From assembly GCF_000002425.4 (NCBI RefSeq), contig NC_037270.1, positions 3,013,680-3,077,679 on the forward strand: a stretch of 64,000 nucleotides of DNA. Reading direction: 5' to 3'. The notes beneath the pieces were generated by a model. It was not told the origin of the DNA. It did no database searches and saw only the letters and a list, made by a program, of their open reading frames with translations. Below are positions 60,861-64,000 of this stretch, piece after piece (positions within the stretch are counted from its first letter, which is position 1; the number at the start of each line of letters is the position of its first letter). The position numbers and the translations under genes were made by a program. This stretch comes from Physcomitrium patens. Its lineage: Eukaryota; Streptophyta; Bryopsida; Funariales; Funariaceae.

Positions 60861-61037
60861 AAAGAAAAAATGTCTAATATTGCTCAAGACAAATAAAAAA
60901 AAGACTTGAGAACAAAGAAAATACTAATCAGTTTAGAAGAGGGTAATCCCCAACTTCTAATATACTTATATCTTATTAAGAAAAAGGAGTAATCCACTCT
61001 TAATCAAGATTAGACAAAGCTTTGATATTATAGGTGT

Positions 61038-61236
61038 ACTCTTTTCAATCTGTCAAGGACAAGAACTTGATGAAAAAATAATTCAGACAAGTAAGCCTTC
61101 ATTCAAAGAAAGGTAATAAAGTATAAATAAAAAAGTGTGCATTTTGAAAGAGAAATTGGAATGGCTATTGCCAAAAGATAAGAAAACTAGAGATCTTTGA
61201 AACTAGACTGGAAGCATGAAAAGAGTTGACAAAAGT
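61038..61236 (-). promoter_or_regulatory. Primer site and transcript start of element J
   Basis: Same places as in G: plus-strand ACTCTTTTCAATC (61038-61050) next to the LTR and TTGACAAAAGT (61226-61236) inside it. The two are now mismatched at two positions. The neighbouring ATATCAGAGC is also changed (plus-strand GCTTTGATAT). Confidence 0.6.
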
Positions 61237-61610
61237 GAAGAAGGCTTCACTCTTATTTCTATATATATTATCTAACTAGGGACTATGTGGCGACATTCTA
61301 TAGGACCTCCAATATGTGTTGACTTTGCAGGATATTTGTCTTGACTTACAAGGCAAGTTTTTCCTCGTGTGGGCCATATAGTTAGCTTGGTCTTCAAGTT
61401 AACAACATGTGTGGTACATGGCCAACTTGTTGACCATGTTTTTAATCCAAAAAGTCAATTAAAGCTACCTATGAAGTCAAGCACTGTCTATGAAGCTTCT
61501 AAAAAGCTTCCATACCAAATACTATAGAATTAACTTATTTTTATTTACTTTTATTTATTTCTACTTATTTATATATGTAATTACTAGTTTATATGAGTAT
61601 GTTCGTGACA
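61051..61610 (-). repeat. 5' LTR of element J (560 bp)
   Basis: TGTCAAGG at 61051 and CGTGACA at 61610. Noticeably diverged from the left copy, more than the two LTRs of G. Confidence 0.93.
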
Positions 61611-61615
61611 AGAAT

Positions 61616-61880
61616 ATTCAAAGATTAGGTAAGAGTAATTAGTGTTTGACATAGGACACTCTTGTGATTAATAAGATTTCAAAGGATCCAAGGACCATAA
61701 GATACCCTCGAGGTACATTAGATGCCAAAGACTCTTAGGACCTAGGATCATGTATGTAAAAGTCAAAGACTGAAAGTTATCTTATATGGCAGCAACCATA
61801 ACTTATAAGTCTCGGGTATTAGAAGTAAAAGATATCTTATTCCATACTCTCTTTGTGTACAATCTTACTGATGCAATATG
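61616..61880 (+). repeat. 3' LTR of copia element I, second part
   Basis: Non-coding sequence after J that continues the copia LTR. The end is uncertain: CTTACTGATGCA near 61862-61873 is a plausible LTR end, after which the text becomes gag of E. Confidence 0.5.
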
Positions 61881-62693
61881 TTGTGACTTTAAAGTTCTAT
61901 TTCTTCAATACCATGTTCTTTATTTTGTGATTACATTATTTTTTTAGATAATGTTGAAGAATATGCTTGAATTTTTATAATATAGGCATAAATATTCTTT
62001 ACAATGATAAGTTTTTTCTTATTCAATAAGAAGTTTATAACTTATTGTATTAGTTTGCACAAGCTCTCACTTAGACAAGTAAGCTTCTACAAACTTATAA
62101 AAGCTTAGTAGAGACTAAGCTTGTATTGCTATGGCTTGACTTTTACTTCTCCAATCAAATCTTTATTTATAGCATCTTTTAAAGAGCCAATTATTACTCA
62201 TAATGGCTTAAGCAATAAATTATCTTAATGAATCTACCTTCAACATTGTCAATAATAAATCTATGTCATTATTTTTAAATCTACATCAAAATTGGTTGAT
62301 AAGGGCTTTGTTATTCCAATCTATATTAGAAATAAGATTTTAGAATTCATCAACATATGTAGTAGTTGAATGTGATCTTTATTGTAGCAATACAAGTTTA
62401 ATCTCTACTATCCTTTTTTAATTACTTTTTCTAAGTATAGTTGTAAATACTTCCAAGAATGAATTAAAATTATAGAATAATTTTCAATCTTTTTCTATCA
62501 AAGGTACAAATCAAAAGAGAGTAATTTTATATTGAAGTGTGCATATGAATCCAACTTAAATAAATCCATTTGAGGTATTGGAAAAGATGCAACTTTAAAT
62601 AGAGCTTAACTTGTTATAAAAGTCTTTAAAATTTTGATCTTATTCCATCAAATTTCTTAGGCATAATAATCTTTGCTTCTCTTGTGCTTATAG
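61881..62693 (-). pseudogene. Element E, third part: gag
   Basis: Minus strand. It has a decayed zinc-knuckle region near 61960-62000, the LNQAI..AVKCDNRL-like region, and the capsid segment KKFDGIRSKF-like near 62640. It stops at 62693, where K begins, and the remainder is beyond K. Very decayed. Confidence 0.72.
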
Positions 62694-63238
62694 TGTCATG
62701 GACATATATATTTATCCTGATAATTATCTAGATAATAAGAATAGTTAGAAGTAAGTCAAAGTAGATAAATATAATAATATCTTATAAAAAGCTTCTTAGA
62801 AGCTTCATAGACATTGCTTTGCCTTTATACATGTCTATAGGTGATTTGTAGGTTGATAACTTGGCCAACAAGAAGGCCACGTGTTCATATGTTGACCACT
62901 TGTAGTACAAGTTGAACATATGGCACACACCTAAGAAACTTGCCTTGCAAATTAGACATGTGTTTTGTAATTTGGACACATATTAGAGTTCCTATGGCAT
63001 GTTGTCATGTATTCTTTCTTTAAGTAATATATATAAAGGCAAGAGTGAAGTCTTCCTCACTCTTGTCAATTCTTTTCTTGATTTTTAGTCTAATTTCAAG
63101 AGTCTTATGTTTTCTAGTTGTTGTCAATAGCCATTCTAATTCTTCTTTGAATATACATACTTTCTTCTATTTTGTCACTTTCCTCTTGACACAAATTCCA
63201 CGACTTTATTCATCTTCTTTCAGTTTGTGTCCTTGACA
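62694..63238 (+). repeat. 5' LTR of element K (545 bp)
   Basis: TGTCATGGACATATA start and GTGTCCTTGACA end. TATATATAAA box at 63028-63037, and ACTCTTGTCAA at 63059-63069, the predicted RNA 5' end. Confidence 0.9.
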
Positions 63239-63251
63239 GATTGACAAGAGT
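63059..63251 (+). promoter_or_regulatory. Self-primer pair of element K
   Basis: ACTCTTGTCAA (63059-63069) and TTGACAAGAGT (63241-63251) are perfectly complementary over 11 nt. The second starts 2 nt after the LTR. ATATCAGAGC follows at 63261-63270. The duplex is identical to that of G. Confidence 0.72.
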
Positions 63252-63427
63252 ATACATATAATATCAGAGCTTTGTCATTTCTTGATTAAGAGTGGATTAC
63301 CTCTTTCTCTTAAGCAGACATAAGCATATTAGAAGTTGCGGATTACCCTCTTCTAAACTGAGATCGTTTCTAGAAATTTTTTTTCTTGATTCTTGAATAT
63401 AGACACTTTTCTTTTTATTGAATTAGC

Positions 63428-64000
63428 ATAGCAGAGCTTGCTGAAATGAAGAGTGCAATGGCTCAAATGCAAGAGAAAATGAGAGAATTATTGCTTGCAA
63501 TGCATCAACTCACACTACCACCATAAGGAGCAAGAGGATTATCAAGCAGTGAAGATATAAAAATAATTGGAATTGCTTCAACATCTACACTAAGTCATAC
63601 TAATGTTCCTACAATGAAACATCATTCAAGTTTCAAGGAACCAAAAATTGAATTGCTTGAGAAATTTAATAATATAAGATCTAAGTTTTAAGGATTCATC
63701 AATTAGGTACAATTGGTGATTGAACTACAACTTCAAAGTTTTCCAATTCAAAAATTACAAGTCACGTTTATTAGAACACTACTTTCAATTCCTACTTTAT
63801 CATAGTTTTTATCATTTCTTGAATGACGTGATCCAATATTAGATAATTTAGAAGCATTCTTAATAGAATTTCAATCTATGTATAAAAAATATGATACAAT
63901 TCGTGTTGCAACCAACAAGATTTGTGTCTTGCAATAAGGCAATTGATCAGTGATATTATATGCTTTACAATTTTGACAATTAGTGATAGATATTTAGTGG
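63428..64000 (+). pseudogene. gag of element K, N-terminal part
   Basis: The expected start codon is ATA instead of ATG (ATAGCAGAGCTTGCTGAAATG). It reads AELAEMKSAMAQMQEKMRELLLAMHQ, then the capsid segment with LEKFNNIRSKF and a decayed LQLQSFP region. Several stops. It continues past the window edge. Confidence 0.78.

Larger units (their letters stand above)
55229..61610 (-). mobile_element. Element J: chromodomain Ty3/gypsy element
   Basis: 6,382 bp on the minus strand, LTRs of 560 bp at 55229-55788 and 61051-61610, and perfect target duplication AGAAT (55224-55228, 61611-61615). It is the sister of G but more decayed. It lies in the 3' LTR of copia element I. Confidence 0.94.
62694..64000 (+). 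mobile_element. Element K: 5' part of a B/G-family chromovirus
   Basis: 5' LTR 62694-63238, primer site, leader and decayed gag up to the window edge. It is inserted in gag of E. TATAG (62689-62693) should be repeated after its 3' LTR, outside the window. Confidence 0.88.

Overview
The window looks like transposon-dense heterochromatin from a plant nuclear genome. Essentially all of it is LTR retrotransposon sequence, inserted one inside another. No ordinary host gene, rRNA, tRNA or CRISPR array was recognised. The plant assignment rests on a Tat/Athila-like Ty3 element with a tRNA-Asp-type primer site, Ty1/copia elements and chromodomain Ty3 elements. The Gag of the chromodomain family resembles the Tf1/sushi/Tcn1 type more than the common angiosperm chromoviruses. 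That may hint at a non-seed plant, but the species cannot be fixed from this sequence.

Layout, using letters for elements. D (+): 3' end only, 1-756, inserted in A. A (+): 757-2454 and 15613-18240, split by B. B (+): 2455-15612, split by C (3501-9788) and by an unclassified insert (about 12588-14038). L: a copia remnant (-) at 18241-19625. E (-): 19626-21949, 47558-48945 and about 61880-62693, split by F, by copia I and by K. F (+): 21950-47552, split by G (-, 23050-29422), by a non-coding repeat M1 (31037-32279) and by the Tat-like H (+, 33987-45587). I (copia, +): about 48946-55228 plus 61611 to about 61880, split by a second M repeat (about 52105-53740) and by J (-, 55229-61610). K (+): starts at 62694 and runs off the window. 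Exact 5-bp target duplications bracket C (GCTAT), G (GTTGG), H (AGTTG) and J (AGAAT). F has a one-mismatch pair (CTTTT/GTTTT).

The chromodomain elements (A-G, J, K) share one plan: LTR, a primer site 2 nt downstream, gag, pol in another frame (PR-RT-RH-INT-chromodomain), then a separate small third ORF, a polypurine tract and the LTR. Three points stand out. First, the primer site is not complementary to a tRNA 3' end. It is complementary to the predicted first 9-12 nt of the element's own transcript, 30-31 nt downstream of a TATATATA box, and the pairing co-varies between subfamilies. This is the Tf1/sushi self-priming arrangement. Second, the third ORF (117-140 aa) carries a conserved GHYRWL...NHL..REQ block and is not part of pol. 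Third, the LTR of the C/D subfamily carries eight perfect heat-shock-element arrays just upstream of its TATA box.

All elements look inactive. In C, G and H the long coding frames carry only stop codons and no frameshifts, and most stops are explicable by C-to-T or G-to-A change, as expected of methyl-cytosine decay. By rough hand count the LTR pairs differ by about 1.8% in G and 3.8% in C. The 5' LTR of H carries a 958-bp copy of the DNA flanking its 3' LTR, a scar of ectopic repair.
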